Below are positions 33,366-43,120 of a stretch of 64,000 nucleotides of DNA, one piece after another. Source of the stretch: Variovorax sp. RA8 (GTDB taxonomy: Bacteria > Pseudomonadota > Gammaproteobacteria > Burkholderiales > Burkholderiaceae_C); NCBI RefSeq assembly GCF_901827175.1, contig NZ_LR594662.1:620001-684000 (forward strand). The letters are read 5' to 3'. Within the stretch, counting starts at the first letter, position 1. The number at the start of each line of letters is the position of its first letter. The translations under genes and the position numbers were made by a program. The notes beneath the pieces are model-generated. The model was given only the letters and a program-made list of their open reading frames with translations. It made no database searches and was not told the origin of the DNA.

Positions 33366-36329
33366 ATGCGCCTGCCCACCCCCTACCGGCCCGAAGCCGA
33401 GATCGTTTCCCACCGCCTGGCTTCATTGAAAGGCACGCTCGACTGGCCCTCGGCCGCCTCTGCGGCGGCGCCCTGGGTGAGGGCCGTGCGCGAGCATCCG
33501 CCGCATTTCTGGGCCATGGAAAGCCTGCTGCGCGAGTACCCGATCTCCAGCGCCGAGGGCCTCGCGCTGATGCGCCTGGCCGAGGCGCTGCTGCGCGTGC
33601 CCGATGCCGAGACCGCCATCGCGCTGACCGCCGACCAATTGGGCCGCGCCGACTTCGAGGGCGCCGCCGACTCCACGCTGGCGCGCCTGTCCGGCTCCGC
33701 CATCGCGCTGTCGAAGAAGTTCCTGCCGACGCCCGGCGAGACCGGCGCCGAGCCCGGCTTGGTGGCCCGCGTCGGCGCCCGCACCGTCGTGGCCGCCACC
33801 TTGCGCGCGGTGCAGCTGCTGGGCCGCCAGTTCGTGCTGGGCCAGACCATCGAAGAGGCGATGGGCGAGGCGCGCTCGGCGCACCAGAAGCACCAGGCCC
33901 TGCGCTTCAGCTACGACATGCTGGGCGAAGGCGCGCGCACCGACGCCGATGCGCGGCGCTACCTCGAGAGCTACGCCAACGCCATCCGCTCGATCGCCGC
34001 CCGCGCCGACCGCGAGGGCGCGCCCGAGCACAACGACGGCATCTCCATCAAGCTCAGCGCCCTTCATCCGCGCTACGAGGACGCACAGCGCGAGCGCGTG
34101 CTGCGCGAGCTGGTGCCGCGCGTGTGGCAGCTGTGCGAGCTGGCCGCAGACGCGCGCCTCAACCTCACCATCGACGCGGAGGAGGTCGACCGGCTCGAGC
34201 TCTCGCTGGAGGTCTTCGAGGCGCTGGCCGCGCGGGTGGCGGCGGAACGACCGCAGTGGCGCGGCTTCGGCCTCGCGATACAGGCCTACCAGACGCGCGC
34301 GCTGGAGCTGGTCGAGCATCTTGTCGCCCTTGCGCGCCGCTACAAGCTGCGCCTGATGTGCCGGCTGGTGAAGGGCGCCTACTGGGATGCGGAGATCAAG
34401 CGCGCCCAGGAGCTGGGCCTGCCGCACTACCCGGTGTTCACGCACAAGCACCACAGCGACATCAGCTACCTCGCCTGCGCCCGCGCGCTGCTGGCCGCGC
34501 CCGACGCGGTCTATCCGCAGTTCGCGACCCACAACGCGGGCACCATCGCGGCCATCCTCCAGATGGCGGGGAGCACGCCCTTCGAGCTGCAGCGGCTGCA
34601 TGGGATGGGCGAGGGCATCTACCGCGAGGTGATGAAGCGCACCAGCGCGCCGGTGCGCATCTACGCACCGGTCGGCCGCCACAAGGACCTGCTGGCCTAC
34701 CTGGTGCGCCGGCTGCTGGAGAACGGCGCCAATTCCTCCTTCGTCAACCAGCTGGGCGACGAGAGCGTCGGCCTGGACGAGCTGCTGGTATTGCCCCTGT
34801 GGCTGGACAGCCGTGCCGCGTTGCCGCTGCCCGCCGACCTCTACGGCCCGCCGCCGGCGCGGCGCAACAGCCGTGGCCTGGACCTGGCCGATGCCTCAAT
34901 GCGCGCGCCCTTGCTGGCAGCCTATGCCGATTGCGTCGTGCCCGCGGTCGCCGAATTCGATCCCGCGCAGGCGGCCCTGGCCGTGGCGAAATCGACGGCC
35001 AGCTACCCCGCCTGGCGCAAGGCGCCGGTCGCGCAGCGCACCGCCGTCCTGCGCCGCGCGGCCGACACGCTGCAGGCCCAGCTGCCGCGCTTCTGCGCGC
35101 TGCTGGTCAAGGAAGCCTTCAAGACCTGGGGCGACGCGGTGGCCGAGGTGCGCGAGGCCATCGACTTCCTGCGCTACTACGCCGACGAGGCCGAGCGCGT
35201 GATGCAGCCGGTGACGCTGCCCGGCCCCACCGGCGAGAGCAACGAACTGCGCCTGACCGGACGCGGCCCCTGGGTCTGCATCAGCCCCTGGAACTTCCCG
35301 CTCGCGATCTTCCTGGGCCAGGTGGCGGCCGCGCTCGCGACCGGCAACACGGTGCTGGCCAAGCCGGCCGAGCAAACCCCCGCCGTTGCCTCGGAAGCCA
35401 TCCGCCTGCTGCACGCGGCCGGCGTGCCCGCCGATGCGCTGCAGTTGCTGCACGGCCCCGGCGAGACCGTCGGTGCCGCGCTGGTGGCGGCGCCGGGCGT
35501 CGCGGGCGTGGTGTTCACCGGCTCGACACAGGTCGCGAAGGCCATCCACCGCGCGCTGGCCGGCAAGGACGGGCCGATCGTGCCGCTGATCGCCGAGACT
35601 GGCGGCATCAACGCGATGCTGGTCGATTCCAGCGCGCTGCCCGAGCAGGTGGTCGATGCCGTGGTCCAGAGCGCCTTCCGCTCGGCCGGGCAGCGCTGCT
35701 CGGCGCTGCGCCTGCTGATCCTGCACGAGAGCATCGCCGACGAGGTGATCCGCATGCTCCAGGGGGCGGCAGCCGAGCTGGTGGTCGGCGACCCCGCCCT
35801 GCTCTCGACCGACGTCGGCCCGGTGATCGACCGCGAGGCCTTCGAAGGCATCCGGCGGCACCTGACGCGGCTGGATTCGGAAGCCCGCGCGCTGGTGGCC
35901 GGCGGCGCCCCTGCGGGCACCATCCCCCATCTGATCGCGCCGCATGCCTACGAGCTGCCTTCGATCGAGCGCGTGCACTGCGAGATCTTCGGCCCCGTGC
36001 TGCACGTGGTGCGCTGGTCGGGCGAGCCGCAGGCGGTGATCGACCGCATCAACGCGCTGGGCTTCGGTCTCACGCTGGGCATCCAGACGCGCATCGACAG
36101 CCGCGCCCAGGTGCTGGCCGCGCACGCCCATGTGGGCAACGTGTACGTCAACCGCAACATCATCGGCGCGGTGGTCGGCGTGCAGCCCTTCGGCGGCGAA
36201 GGGCTCAGCGGCACCGGCCCGAAGGCCGGCGGGCCCCACTACCTGCCGCGCTTCTGCGCCGAGCAAACGCTCACCATCAACACCACCGCCGCCGGCGGCA
36301 ACGCGGCCCTGCTTGCCGCAAGCGCATAA
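33366..36329 (+). CDS. putA: bifunctional proline dehydrogenase/L-glutamate gamma-semialdehyde dehydrogenase PutA
   Basis: The 987-residue protein oxidises proline to glutamate in two steps. The proline dehydrogenase barrel (about residues 140-440) shows ISIKLSALHPRYE, DAEEVDRLE, VKGAYWDAEIKRAQE and YAPVGRHKDLLAYLVRRLLENGAN. The P5C dehydrogenase domain (about 520-970) has PWNFPLAIFLGQ, FTGSTQVAK, ETGGINAM and catalytic Cys778 in SAGQRCSALR. At under 1000 residues it is a minimal type-A PutA without the ribbon-helix-helix domain of the E. coli protein, so it should not repress its own gene. The glutamate dehydrogenase follows after 84 bp, completing a proline-to-2-oxoglutarate route. Confidence 0.95.
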   Translation: MRLPTPYRPEAEIVSHRLASLKGTLDWPSAASAAAPWVRAVREHPPHFWAMESLLREYPISSAEGLALMRLAEALLRVPDAETAIALTADQLGRADFEGAADSTLARLSGSAIALSKKFLPTPGETGAEPGLVARVGARTVVAATLRAVQLLGRQFVLGQTIEEAMGEARSAHQKHQALRFSYDMLGEGARTDADARRYLESYANAIRSIAARADREGAPEHNDGISIKLSALHPRYEDAQRERVLRELVPRVWQLCELAADARLNLTIDAEEVDRLELSLEVFEALAARVAAERPQWRGFGLAIQAYQTRALELVEHLVALARRYKLRLMCRLVKGAYWDAEIKRAQELGLPHYPVFTHKHHSDISYLACARALLAAPDAVYPQFATHNAGTIAAILQMAGSTPFELQRLHGMGEGIYREVMKRTSAPVRIYAPVGRHKDLLAYLVRRLLENGANSSFVNQLGDESVGLDELLVLPLWLDSRAALPLPADLYGPPPARRNSRGLDLADASMRAPLLAAYADCVVPAVAEFDPAQAALAVAKSTASYPAWRKAPVAQRTAVLRRAADTLQAQLPRFCALLVKEAFKTWGDAVAEVREAIDFLRYYADEAERVMQPVTLPGPTGESNELRLTGRGPWVCISPWNFPLAIFLGQVAAALATGNTVLAKPAEQTPAVASEAIRLLHAAGVPADALQLLHGPGETVGAALVAAPGVAGVVFTGSTQVAKAIHRALAGKDGPIVPLIAETGGINAMLVDSSALPEQVVDAVVQSAFRSAGQRCSALRLLILHESIADEVIRMLQGAAAELVVGDPALLSTDVGPVIDREAFEGIRRHLTRLDSEARALVAGGAPAGTIPHLIAPHAYELPSIERVHCEIFGPVLHVVRWSGEPQAVIDRINALGFGLTLGIQTRIDSRAQVLAAHAHVGNVYVNRNIIGAVVGVQPFGGEGLSGTGPKAGGPHYLPRFCAEQTLTINTTAAGGNAALLAASA

Positions 36330-36413
36330 GGCGCAACGCATCGCGCATAGACCGTGGCGCGGGGCCGCGGGCACGACTATCGTGCGCGGCTTCGCAACAA
36401 TGCCTGGAGTGCC

Positions 36414-37685
36414 ATGAGCGCCGATCTGTCCTACGTCCAACCGACCCCCAACAGCCCCTGGGGCACCTACCTCTCGCAGGTCGATCGCGTGGTGCCCTAC
36501 CTGGGCGAGCTGTCCCGCTGGGCCGAGACGCTCAAGCGTCCCAAGCGCGCGCTGATCGTCGACGTGCCGATCGAGATGGACGACGGCAGCATCGCCCACT
36601 TCGAGGGCTACCGCGTGCAGCACAACATGTCGCGCGGCCCGGGCAAGGGCGGCGTGCGCTTCCACCCCGATGTGACGCTGGAAGAGGTGATGGCCCTGTC
36701 GGCCTGGATGACGGTCAAGACCGCCGCGGTGAACCTGCCCTACGGCGGCGCCAAGGGCGGCATCCGCGTCGACCCGAAGAAGCTCACGCACAAGGAACTC
36801 GAGCGGGTGACGCGCCGCTACACCAGCGAGATCGGCATCATCATCGGCCCGCAGCAGGACATTCCCGCGCCCGACGTCAACACCAATGCCCAGGTGATGG
36901 CCTGGATGATGGACACCTACTCGATGAACGTCGGCGGCACCGCCACCGGCGTCGTCACGGGCAAGCCGCTGCACCTGGGCGGCTCGCTGGGCCGGGTGAA
37001 GGCGACCGGCCGCGGCGTGTTCGTCACCGGGCGCGAGGCGGCGCGCCGCCTGGGCCTGGACCTGCGCGGCGCGCGCATCGCGGTGCAGGGCTTCGGCAAC
37101 GTCGGCTCGGTGGCGGCGGAGCTGTTCGCCGAGGCCGGCGCGAAGATCGTCGCGGTGCAGGACCACACCGGCACCATCGTCAACGCCAACGGGCTCGACC
37201 TCAAGACGCTGCTGCCGCTGGCGCGCGCCGAAGGGGTGGTGGGCTTCAAGGGCGGCGACGTGATCGCCAACGAATCCTTCTGGGACGTGGCTTGCGACAT
37301 CCTCATTCCCGCGGCCCTCGAGGGCCAGGTGACCGCAGAGCGCGCGCAGAAAACACAGGCCAGGCTCGTGCTCGAAGGCGCCAACGGTCCGACCGTGCCC
37401 GCGGCCGACGACATCCTGGCCGAGCGCGGCGTGCTGGTGGTGCCTGACGTGATCTGCAACGCCGGCGGCGTGACGGTCAGCTACTTCGAGTGGGTGCAGG
37501 ACTTCTCGTCCTTCTTCTGGGACGAGGACGAGATCAACCAGCGGCTGGACCGCATCATGATGAACGCGCTCAACCAGATCTGGGACACCGCCGACAGGCA
37601 CCGGATCACGTTGCGCACCGCGACCTTCGCGGTGGCCTGCGAGCGCATCCTGATGGCGCGGCAGGAGCGCGGCCTGTATCCGTGA
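36414..37685 (+). CDS. Glu/Leu/Phe/Val-type glutamate dehydrogenase
   Basis: The 423-residue protein has [13 protein letters not shown], catalytic Lys114 in [13 protein letters not shown], the [15 protein letters not shown] loop, and the Rossmann [12 protein letters not shown]. The size and GGAKGGI form match the smaller hexameric NAD-dependent glutamate dehydrogenases (GdhA2/GudB-like). It deaminates glutamate to 2-oxoglutarate. ATG 36414 is preferred over an upstream in-frame ATG (36354) because the protein family begins at MSADLSYV. It is downstream of putA, which makes its substrate. Confidence 0.92.
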   Translation: MSADLSYVQPTPNSPWGTYLSQVDRVVPYLGELSRWAETLKRPKRALIVDVPIEMDDGSIAHFEGYRVQHNMSRGPGKGGVRFHPDVTLEEVMALSAWMTVKTAAVNLPYGGAKGGIRVDPKKLTHKELERVTRRYTSEIGIIIGPQQDIPAPDVNTNAQVMAWMMDTYSMNVGGTATGVVTGKPLHLGGSLGRVKATGRGVFVTGREAARRLGLDLRGARIAVQGFGNVGSVAAELFAEAGAKIVAVQDHTGTIVNANGLDLKTLLPLARAEGVVGFKGGDVIANESFWDVACDILIPAALEGQVTAERAQKTQARLVLEGANGPTVPAADDILAERGVLVVPDVICNAGGVTVSYFEWVQDFSSFFWDEDEINQRLDRIMMNALNQIWDTADRHRITLRTATFAVACERILMARQERGLYP

Positions 37686-37823
37686 GCGCTGTGAGCGCGA
37701 TGCGCATTGGAGATCGAGGCCGGGAACACCGGGGGCGCGGCCGCCTCCAATCGTGGCCGAAGCCGGCCGCAGCGGCGGCCGCAGCCGGTAGCATTCCGCA
37801 TCCCCGACACTGGCTTCCTTCTC

Positions 37824-38447
37824 ATGCGTCCTCCCCTCCCGCACGCAGCCCTCGCGCTGCTGTTCACGCTCCTTCTGGCGGGCTGCGGCATCACTTCCCC
37901 TCGGCAGGTCTCCTACGACCCCGAGGAATTCGATTCGACCACCACCCATACGCGCAGCTTTCGCGCGCCCCAGGCCCAGACCTGCGAGGCTGCGCGGCGC
38001 GCGCTGCTGAGCCAGGGCTATCTGGTGACGGCGGCCAACGCCGACCTGGTGGCGGGACGCAAGAGCTTCCAGCCTGCCAGCGAGGTCCATGTGGAGGTCG
38101 AACTGCGCGTGGTCTGCGCGCGCGACAGCGGCGGCGTGAGCACCATCGCCTTTGCCAGCGCGCTGCAGGACCGCTACAGCCTCAAGAAGGTCAACAACTC
38201 GGCCAGCGTGGGCGTCGGCGCGCTCGGGTCGCTGTCCCTGCCTTTTTCATCGAGCGATGATGCGCTGGTCAAGGTGGCCAGCGAGACGCTGACCGACGAG
38301 CGCTTCTACGATCGCTTCTTCGCCCTGATCGACCGCTTCCTCGTGCCCGAGGCGGTGCAGAGCACACCGGTCGCACCGCCCGCGCTGCCGGCGCCGAGCA
38401 CCGACGCGCCGCTGCGTCCGGTGCCGCTGTCGCCTTCGCGGGGCTGA
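37824..38447 (+). CDS. DUF2242-like lipoprotein
   Basis: The 207-residue protein has a lipoprotein signal with lipobox LLAGC (Cys21). The mature part contains QTCEAARRALLSQGYLV, FQPASEVHVEVELRVVC and SSSDDALVKVASETLTDERFYDRFFALIDRF, which I associate with the DUF2242 family of betaproteobacterial lipoproteins. It ends in a Pro-rich tail. Function unknown; an envelope location is implied by the signal only. It ends 6 bp from the convergent small gene. Confidence 0.75.
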   Translation: MRPPLPHAALALLFTLLLAGCGITSPRQVSYDPEEFDSTTTHTRSFRAPQAQTCEAARRALLSQGYLVTAANADLVAGRKSFQPASEVHVEVELRVVCARDSGGVSTIAFASALQDRYSLKKVNNSASVGVGALGSLSLPFSSSDDALVKVASETLTDERFYDRFFALIDRFLVPEAVQSTPVAPPALPAPSTDAPLRPVPLSPSRG

Positions 38448-38453
38448 TCCGCG

Positions 38454-38681
38454 TCAGATCGACACCGAGCGTGCCGCGTAGGCCGGCAGGCCGGTCAGGC
38501 CGCAGAGGCGCTGCAGCACACCATAGCCCTGCGCGAGCGCAGCGGCGTAGGTGGCGAAGGGGCGCTCGGCGCGCTGCAGCGCCTCGAAGCGGCCGTCGTG
38601 GCGCACGTCCTCGTGGATCACCCAGTAATAGGAACCATCGAAGGGTTGTTCCACCAGCAACCCGATCTTTCTCACATCCAT
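38454..38681 (-). CDS. small hypothetical protein
   Basis: The 75-residue protein MDVRKIGLLVEQPF..., with DGSYYWVIHEDVRHDGRFEA and an Ala-rich helix, belongs to no family I recognise. GAGGAGC precedes ATG 38681 at good spacing and the upstream DNA is AT-rich, as a promoter would be. The composition (aromatic residues, clear polarity alternation) looks like a genuine folded protein rather than a chance frame. No membrane segment is visible. Confidence 0.6.
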   Translation of the reverse strand: MDVRKIGLLVEQPFDGSYYWVIHEDVRHDGRFEALQRAERPFATYAAALAQGYGVLQRLCGLTGLPAYAARSVSI

Positions 38682-38886
38682 GTTCTTGCTCCTCGCTCAA
38701 AAGCTTCAAATGAGTACTTAAGAATGTAAAACGATGGGATTAATTCTCGCCGCTGAAAAGTTCACGGTTCGGCGCGTTTTGCGGTGTCGGCCCCGCTTGT
38801 CGCCTCCGCCGATTGATTTCGGGCTGGTGCTGTGCGACGGTGTTCCGACTGGTTTCGACGTCAACCCTCTCTGAAGGAGCAAGGCC

Positions 38887-39264
38887 ATGCTGGGAAACAA
38901 GGAAGCGGTCGCGAACCTCGCGGTCAAGGATCTGGACCGGGCGAAGCAGTTCTACGAGGAGATATTGGGCCTGACGCCGGTCGAGGCCGAGGGCGACGAC
39001 TTGATCGTCTTCCAGAGCGGTGTCTCGACGCTCAACGTCTACCGCTCGCAGTACGCCGGCACCAACAAGGCGACCGCGGTCACCTGGGCCGTCGGCGGCG
39101 AGATCGAGGCGCTGGTCAGTGCGCTGAAGGCCAAGGGCGTGCGCTTCGAGCACTACGACATGCCTGACACGCGGCTCGAAGACGACATTCACGTCATGGG
39201 CGAGATGAAAGTCGCGTGGTTCAAGGACCCCGACGGCAACATCCTCAACCTCATCAACCAATAA
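38887..39264 (+). CDS. VOC-family glyoxalase/bleomycin-resistance-like protein
   Basis: The 125-residue protein is a single vicinal-oxygen-chelate module pair: VANLAVKDLDRAKQFYEEILGL at the start, VEAEGDDLIVFQSG, then VAWFKDPDGNILNLINQ carrying the late conserved Glu/Asp region (here DPDGNILNL). Such proteins act as dioxygenases, isomerases or drug-binding proteins; there is no basis to choose. GAAGGAG lies 8 nt upstream of the ATG. It is followed by a good terminator, so it is a single-gene transcript. Confidence 0.85.
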   Translation: MLGNKEAVANLAVKDLDRAKQFYEEILGLTPVEAEGDDLIVFQSGVSTLNVYRSQYAGTNKATAVTWAVGGEIEALVSALKAKGVRFEHYDMPDTRLEDDIHVMGEMKVAWFKDPDGNILNLINQ

Positions 39265-39280
39265 AAGGAACTCTAAGGTT

Positions 39281-39326
39281 CTAAGCGCATGCGAGAGCGT
39301 GCCGTAGCGCTTAGTGTTTTGTTTTC
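39281..39326 (+). terminator. rho-independent terminator after the VOC gene
   Basis: CTAAGCGC (39281-39288) and GCGCTTAG (39307-39314) form a perfect 8-bp stem with an 18-nt loop that can pair further. TGTTTTGTTTTC follows. It stands 17 bp after the VOC stop codon. Confidence 0.75.
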
Positions 39327-39407
39327 TTCGGTGAATTTATTCACTGCCGTTTCGGAGGGTGGCCGGTACGCTTCGCCCATCTTGTTTGTCGATGGAGATT
39401 CCCCTTG

Positions 39408-39605
39408 ATGTCCGCCAGCCATCAAAAGCGCACTTTTGAAGAGTGGGCCCGGTCCCTGGAAGAAAGCAATGCCGGCACACTGCCGGAGACAGGCCAGCCG
39501 CTGGTCTCGTCCACCGAATGGGCGCGGCTGGAGGACGTGGCCGTGCGGCGCAGCCTGGGCATCTCGGTGCGCGTGTTCCCCAGCGTGTTCGCGCGTCTCC
39601 TCTGA
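39408..39605 (+). CDS. small hypothetical protein
   Basis: The 65-residue frame begins MSASHQKRTFEEWARSLEES and contains an amphipathic helix plus TEWARLEDVAVRRSLG. No family is recognised. ATG 39408 has GGAG 10 nt upstream. It lies after a terminator, has its own AT-rich leader (39316-39400), and is convergent with arginase with 9 bp between stops. These points favour a real small gene, but it could be chance. Confidence 0.5.
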   Translation: MSASHQKRTFEEWARSLEESNAGTLPETGQPLVSSTEWARLEDVAVRRSLGISVRVFPSVFARLL

Positions 39606-39614
39606 CGACGCACT

Positions 39615-40532
39615 TCAGCGCACCAGCGTCGACTTGCCGAACAGGCTCTCGATCAGCTCCACCGCCACTTCCGCCGTGCGGTTGCGCACATCCAGCGCGG
39701 GATTGAGCTCGGCGACGTCGAGCGAGGCGAGCCGGCCGGTGTCGGCGATCATCTCCATGCACAGCTGCATCTCGCGCCAGGTCGGGCCGCCGCGTACGCC
39801 GGTGCCCACCCCCGGGGCGTAGTCGGGATCCAGGCAGTCGAGGTCGAAGCTCACGTGCAGGTGGGTCTCCTCGTCGATGTCCTGCAGCGCCTCGGTCATG
39901 GTGGTGCGCATGCCGTGCTCGTCGATGTGGCGCATGTCGAAGACGTTGAGGCCGAGCGCGCGGATCGCCGCCTTCTCCTCCGCGTCGACGCTGCGGATGC
40001 CGATGAAGCGGATCGCATCGTGCTCCAGCGCCGCGGCCTCGCCGCTCCAGCCGCTCAGCGCCTGCGGCCCGTGGCCGAGCAGGCAGGCGACCGGCATGCC
40101 GTGAATGTTGCCGCTGGGGCTGGTGCGCTCGGTGTTGACGTCGGAATGCGCATCCAGCCACAGCACGCGCAGCTTCTTGCCGCGCCGGCGCGCATGCCAG
40201 GCGATGGCGCTGATCGAGCCGATCGCGAGGCAGTGGTCGCCGCCCATCAGCAGCGGCAGGTGGCCGGCGCCCAGCGCGCGGTCGACGGCATCGTAGACCG
40301 CGCGGTTCCAGCTCACCACTTCGTTCAGGTGCCGCAGCCCGTTGGCCGGATCGGCCCAGGGGGTCGCGGGCCCGGCCAGGTTGCCGCGGTCCACGATCTC
40401 GAAGCCCAGGCGCGAGAGGGTGCCGGCGATGTCCGCCACCCGCAGCGCGTCCGGCCCCATGCCGGCGCCACGCACGCTGGCGCCGATGTCGGTGGGAGCG
40501 CCGATCAGTTCGACCGTGGTGAAGGTGCTCAT
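39615..40532 (-). CDS. rocF: arginase
   Basis: The 305-residue ureohydrolase has all three manganese motifs: MGGDHC, WLDAHSDVNT and SFDLDCLDPDYAPGVGT. The SPSGNIHGMP loop after the second motif is typical of true arginases rather than agmatinases. It hydrolyses arginine to ornithine and urea. It lies 24 bp after the last permease of the importer run and on the same strand, so it may be the end of the senA operon. A functional reason for that linkage is not obvious. Confidence 0.92.
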   Translation of the reverse strand: MSTFTTVELIGAPTDIGASVRGAGMGPDALRVADIAGTLSRLGFEIVDRGNLAGPATPWADPANGLRHLNEVVSWNRAVYDAVDRALGAGHLPLLMGGDHCLAIGSISAIAWHARRRGKKLRVLWLDAHSDVNTERTSPSGNIHGMPVACLLGHGPQALSGWSGEAAALEHDAIRFIGIRSVDAEEKAAIRALGLNVFDMRHIDEHGMRTTMTEALQDIDEETHLHVSFDLDCLDPDYAPGVGTGVRGGPTWREMQLCMEMIADTGRLASLDVAELNPALDVRNRTAEVAVELIESLFGKSTLVR

Positions 40533-40556
40533 GGGCGAATCTCCGGAGGGGCCTTC

Positions 40557-41447
40557 TTACGCGTGGGCGGGTGCCAGGCCGCGCCGAAGCCGGCCGCTCG
40601 CAGTGTCCACGATGAAGACCAGCACGAACATGGCGCCGATCACCGTCGCAGACTGCGCCTGCTGGAACAGCGAGAGATGAAAGTACAGCATCTGCCCGAG
40701 CCCGCCGGCGCCGACGAAGCCGAGCACGGCGGCCATGCGGATATTCATCTCCCAACGGTACAGCGCATAGGCCAGCCATTGGGGCCATGCGAGCGGCAAG
40801 CTGCCGTAGGCGAAGGCCGCGACCGCGCCGCTGCCGGCGTCGCGCAGCGCGCGCTCGGGCGTGGGCGGCACGTTCTCCAGCGTCTCGCCGAACAGGCGGC
40901 CGAACACGCCGGTGGTGTGCAAGGCCAGCGCCAGCACCCCGGCGAAGGGGCCGAGCCCGGCCGCCAGCACCATCAGCGCGGCCCACACCAGCTCGGGCAC
41001 GCTGCGCAGCAGGTTCAGCACGAAGCGCGAGGCCTGGCGCAGCGCCGGGCCGAAGCGGCCCGAGGCGGGCAGCGCCAGTGCGGCGCCGCCCAGCATCGCG
41101 AGCAGCGTGCCGACCGCCGAAACCGCCAGCGTCTGCAGCGCGCCCCAGGCCGTCTTGGCAAGGAACGCGGGCGACACGTCGGGCGGAAAGAACTCGGCCA
41201 CGAACTTCGCCATCGAGGCCAGCGACTCGCGTGCCACGAGCGCGCGGAAGTCGATGCCGAGGTAGAGGAAGCTGGCGATCACCGCGACCAGGATCGCGGC
41301 CGTTGCCAACATGCAGCCGAGGCAGGGGCCGGCGGCGCGCGCGCGTTCGGTGGCCGTGGGGCGCATCGAATTCACTGGAGTACCTTCGCCTTCGCCTTCG
41401 CCTTCGGCTGCGGTGCTAGTCGCCTTCGGAACGGCCGTTCGGCTCAT
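40557..41447 (-). CDS. ABC transporter permease, PhnE-like (putative selenium-oxyanion importer)
   Basis: The 296-residue inner-membrane protein has the binding-protein-dependent permease signature (RSVPELVWAALMV, then AGLGPFAGVLALALHTTGVFGRL) and ends ATVIGAMFVLVFIVDTASG. It is about 40% of a two-permease set with the next gene, like PhnE pairs. The N-terminus holds an (EG)4 tract coded by a hexanucleotide repeat at 41385-41408. The start overlaps the preceding permease stop in ATGA. The operon begins with senA, so the cargo is more likely selenate/selenite or another selenium source than phosphonate. Confidence 0.82.
   Translation of the reverse strand: MSRTAVPKATSTAAEGEGEGEGTPVNSMRPTATERARAAGPCLGCMLATAAILVAVIASFLYLGIDFRALVARESLASMAKFVAEFFPPDVSPAFLAKTAWGALQTLAVSAVGTLLAMLGGAALALPASGRFGPALRQASRFVLNLLRSVPELVWAALMVLAAGLGPFAGVLALALHTTGVFGRLFGETLENVPPTPERALRDAGSGAVAAFAYGSLPLAWPQWLAYALYRWEMNIRMAAVLGFVGAGGLGQMLYFHLSLFQQAQSATVIGAMFVLVFIVDTASGRLRRGLAPAHA
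41385..41408. repeat. TTCGCC hexanucleotide repeat
   Basis: Three perfect and one imperfect copy (last TTCGGC) lie within the 5' end of the second permease gene and encode the Glu-Gly tract. Slippage here would change length by two residues without a frameshift. Confidence 0.7.
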
Positions 41448-42280
41448 GCCAGCCACTTCCGCAGCGCCGCGCTCAAGGCATCGGCCATCAGCACCAGCAG
41501 CAGGAACACGATCAGGATGCTGCAGGCCTCGCCGCCGTTGAGCATCTTCATCGACTGGTCCATCAGCTGCCCCAGCCCGCCGGCGCCCACGAAGCCCATC
41601 ACCACCGAGGCGCGCACCGCGCATTCCCAGCGGTAGACGGTGTAGGAGGCAAGCTCCTGCGCCGCGCCCGGCAGCAGGCCGTAGAAGAGTGCTGCGATGC
41701 GCCCGCTGCCGGCCTCGAGCAATGCGCGCGCGGGCCGCGTGTCGCCCGATTCGAGGATTTCCGCGTAGACCTTGCCGAGCATGCCGCCGTAGGTGATCGC
41801 CAGCGCCAGCACGCCGGCCGCCGGGCCCAGGCCGAAGGCCCGCACCAGCAGCAGCGCCCACACCAGTTCGGGGATCGCGCGCAGCACGGTGAGCAGGCCG
41901 CGCGCCGCGGTCCGGATCGCCGCGCCGCGCCGGCGCCCGGGACCGGGGCCGATGCGCGAGATCGACAGCGAGCGCGTCACCACGAAGGCCAGCGGCACCG
42001 CGAGCACGAAGGCGAGTGCCACGCCGGCGGTGGCCATTGCGAGGGTTTCCAGCGTCGCACGCGCCAGCAGGCCGAGAAAATCCGCATTCAGGACCGGCGG
42101 CAGGAAGCCCGCCAGGAAGCCGCCCATCACGCGCAGGCTGCCGGGCGCCAGCAGCGCCTGGGGCTTGAACTCGGCGATCACCAGCATCGGCCACAGCACC
42201 ACCAGCGCGAGCAGCAGCGCGCCCAGCCGACGGCGCGCGAGTGGGTCGCGCAAGGGCGGCGGGTGCTGCAGCGCGTTCAT
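41444..42280 (-). CDS. ABC transporter permease, PhnE-like (putative selenium-oxyanion importer)
   Basis: The 278-residue permease has [40 protein letters not shown] as the cytoplasmic coupling region and [22 protein letters not shown] toward the end; about six membrane spans. It forms the other half of the heteromeric permease. It overlaps the ATPase gene before it and the permease after it by 4 bp each, so the whole importer is translationally coupled. Confidence 0.82.
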   Translation of the reverse strand: MNALQHPPPLRDPLARRRLGALLLALVVLWPMLVIAEFKPQALLAPGSLRVMGGFLAGFLPPVLNADFLGLLARATLETLAMATAGVALAFVLAVPLAFVVTRSLSISRIGPGPGRRRGAAIRTAARGLLTVLRAIPELVWALLLVRAFGLGPAAGVLALAITYGGMLGKVYAEILESGDTRPARALLEAGSGRIAALFYGLLPGAAQELASYTVYRWECAVRASVVMGFVGAGGLGQLMDQSMKMLNGGEACSILIVFLLLVLMADALSAALRKWLA

Positions 42281-43107
42281 CGGCAGGCGATCGGCAGCAC
42301 AGTCGCGCGACGCTCTTCGAGCACGAAGTCCGGCGCCTGGGTCGGCAGCGCGCTGCCCTCGGTCGCATAGAGCTCCTGCAGCATCGTGCGGCTGACGGCG
42401 GCGGCCGGCGCATCGAAGACCACCACGCCGGCACGCAGGCCGACGATGCGGTCGAACCACTTCAGCGCCAGGTCCACCGCGTGCAGGGAGGCGACCAGCG
42501 TGGCGCCGGTGGACCGGCTCTGCGCGATCAGCTCGCCCACCGCCAGGTCGGCCAGCGCGGGGTCGAGCGCCGACACCGGCTCGTCGGCCAGCAGCAGCTC
42601 GGGCGCCTGGTAGAGCACGCGCGCCATGCCGACGCGCTGCAGCTGGCCGCCCGAGAGGCGGTCGCAGCGGTCGAACAGCCGGTCCGCCAGGTCCAGGCGG
42701 GCCAGCGCGGCGTGCGCGCCGGCGATGTCGGCCGGCACCAGCAGCGAGGCCAGGGCGTGCGCGCCCGACCAGGCGCCCAGCCGGCCGGCCAGCACCGCCG
42801 TGATCACGCGCAGCCGCGGCGGGATCGGCGGCGCCTGGTGGATCAGGCCCACGCGCGCGCGCAGCGCCTTCAGCGGCCGGGCGCGCAGCTGCCAGGGTCG
42901 CGCGCCCAGCAACTCGACGCGCCCTTCGCTGGCGCGCAGCGCGGTCGCGGCGATGCGCAGCAGGCTCGTCTTGCCGGCCCCGGAGGGGCCGATGATGGCC
43001 ACGCGCGCACCCGGCGCCATGCGCAGCGTGACCGATTGCAGCGCGCGCTGGCCGTTGGCATGGACCAGGCCGACATCCTCCAGCGCCAGCGCGGCTTCGG
43101 CAGTCAA
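42277..43107 (-). CDS. ABC transporter ATP-binding protein, PhnC-like
   Basis: The 276-residue single ATPase domain has Walker [14 protein letters not shown] near residue 40, Q-loop [10 protein letters not shown], signature [15 protein letters not shown], and Walker [14 protein letters not shown]. PhnC is the nearest named relative. It drives import with the two PhnE-like permeases. It starts 13 bp after the binding-protein gene ends and overlaps the next gene by 4 bp. Confidence 0.85.
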   Translation of the reverse strand: MTAEAALALEDVGLVHANGQRALQSVTLRMAPGARVAIIGPSGAGKTSLLRIAATALRASEGRVELLGARPWQLRARPLKALRARVGLIHQAPPIPPRLRVITAVLAGRLGAWSGAHALASLLVPADIAGAHAALARLDLADRLFDRCDRLSGGQLQRVGMARVLYQAPELLLADEPVSALDPALADLAVGELIAQSRSTGATLVASLHAVDLALKWFDRIVGLRAGVVVFDAPAAAVSRTMLQELYATEGSALPTQAPDFVLEERRATVLPIACR

Positions 43108-43120
43108 CGGCGCGGCCCGC

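Noticed and set aside
34896..38090. A 1064-codon open frame antisense to putA and the glutamate dehydrogenase, and similar long antisense frames at 3790-6087 and 53016-56174
   Set aside because: They follow from high GC and third-position bias of the real genes; the translations are low-complexity Arg/Ala/His/Gln-rich and match no family.
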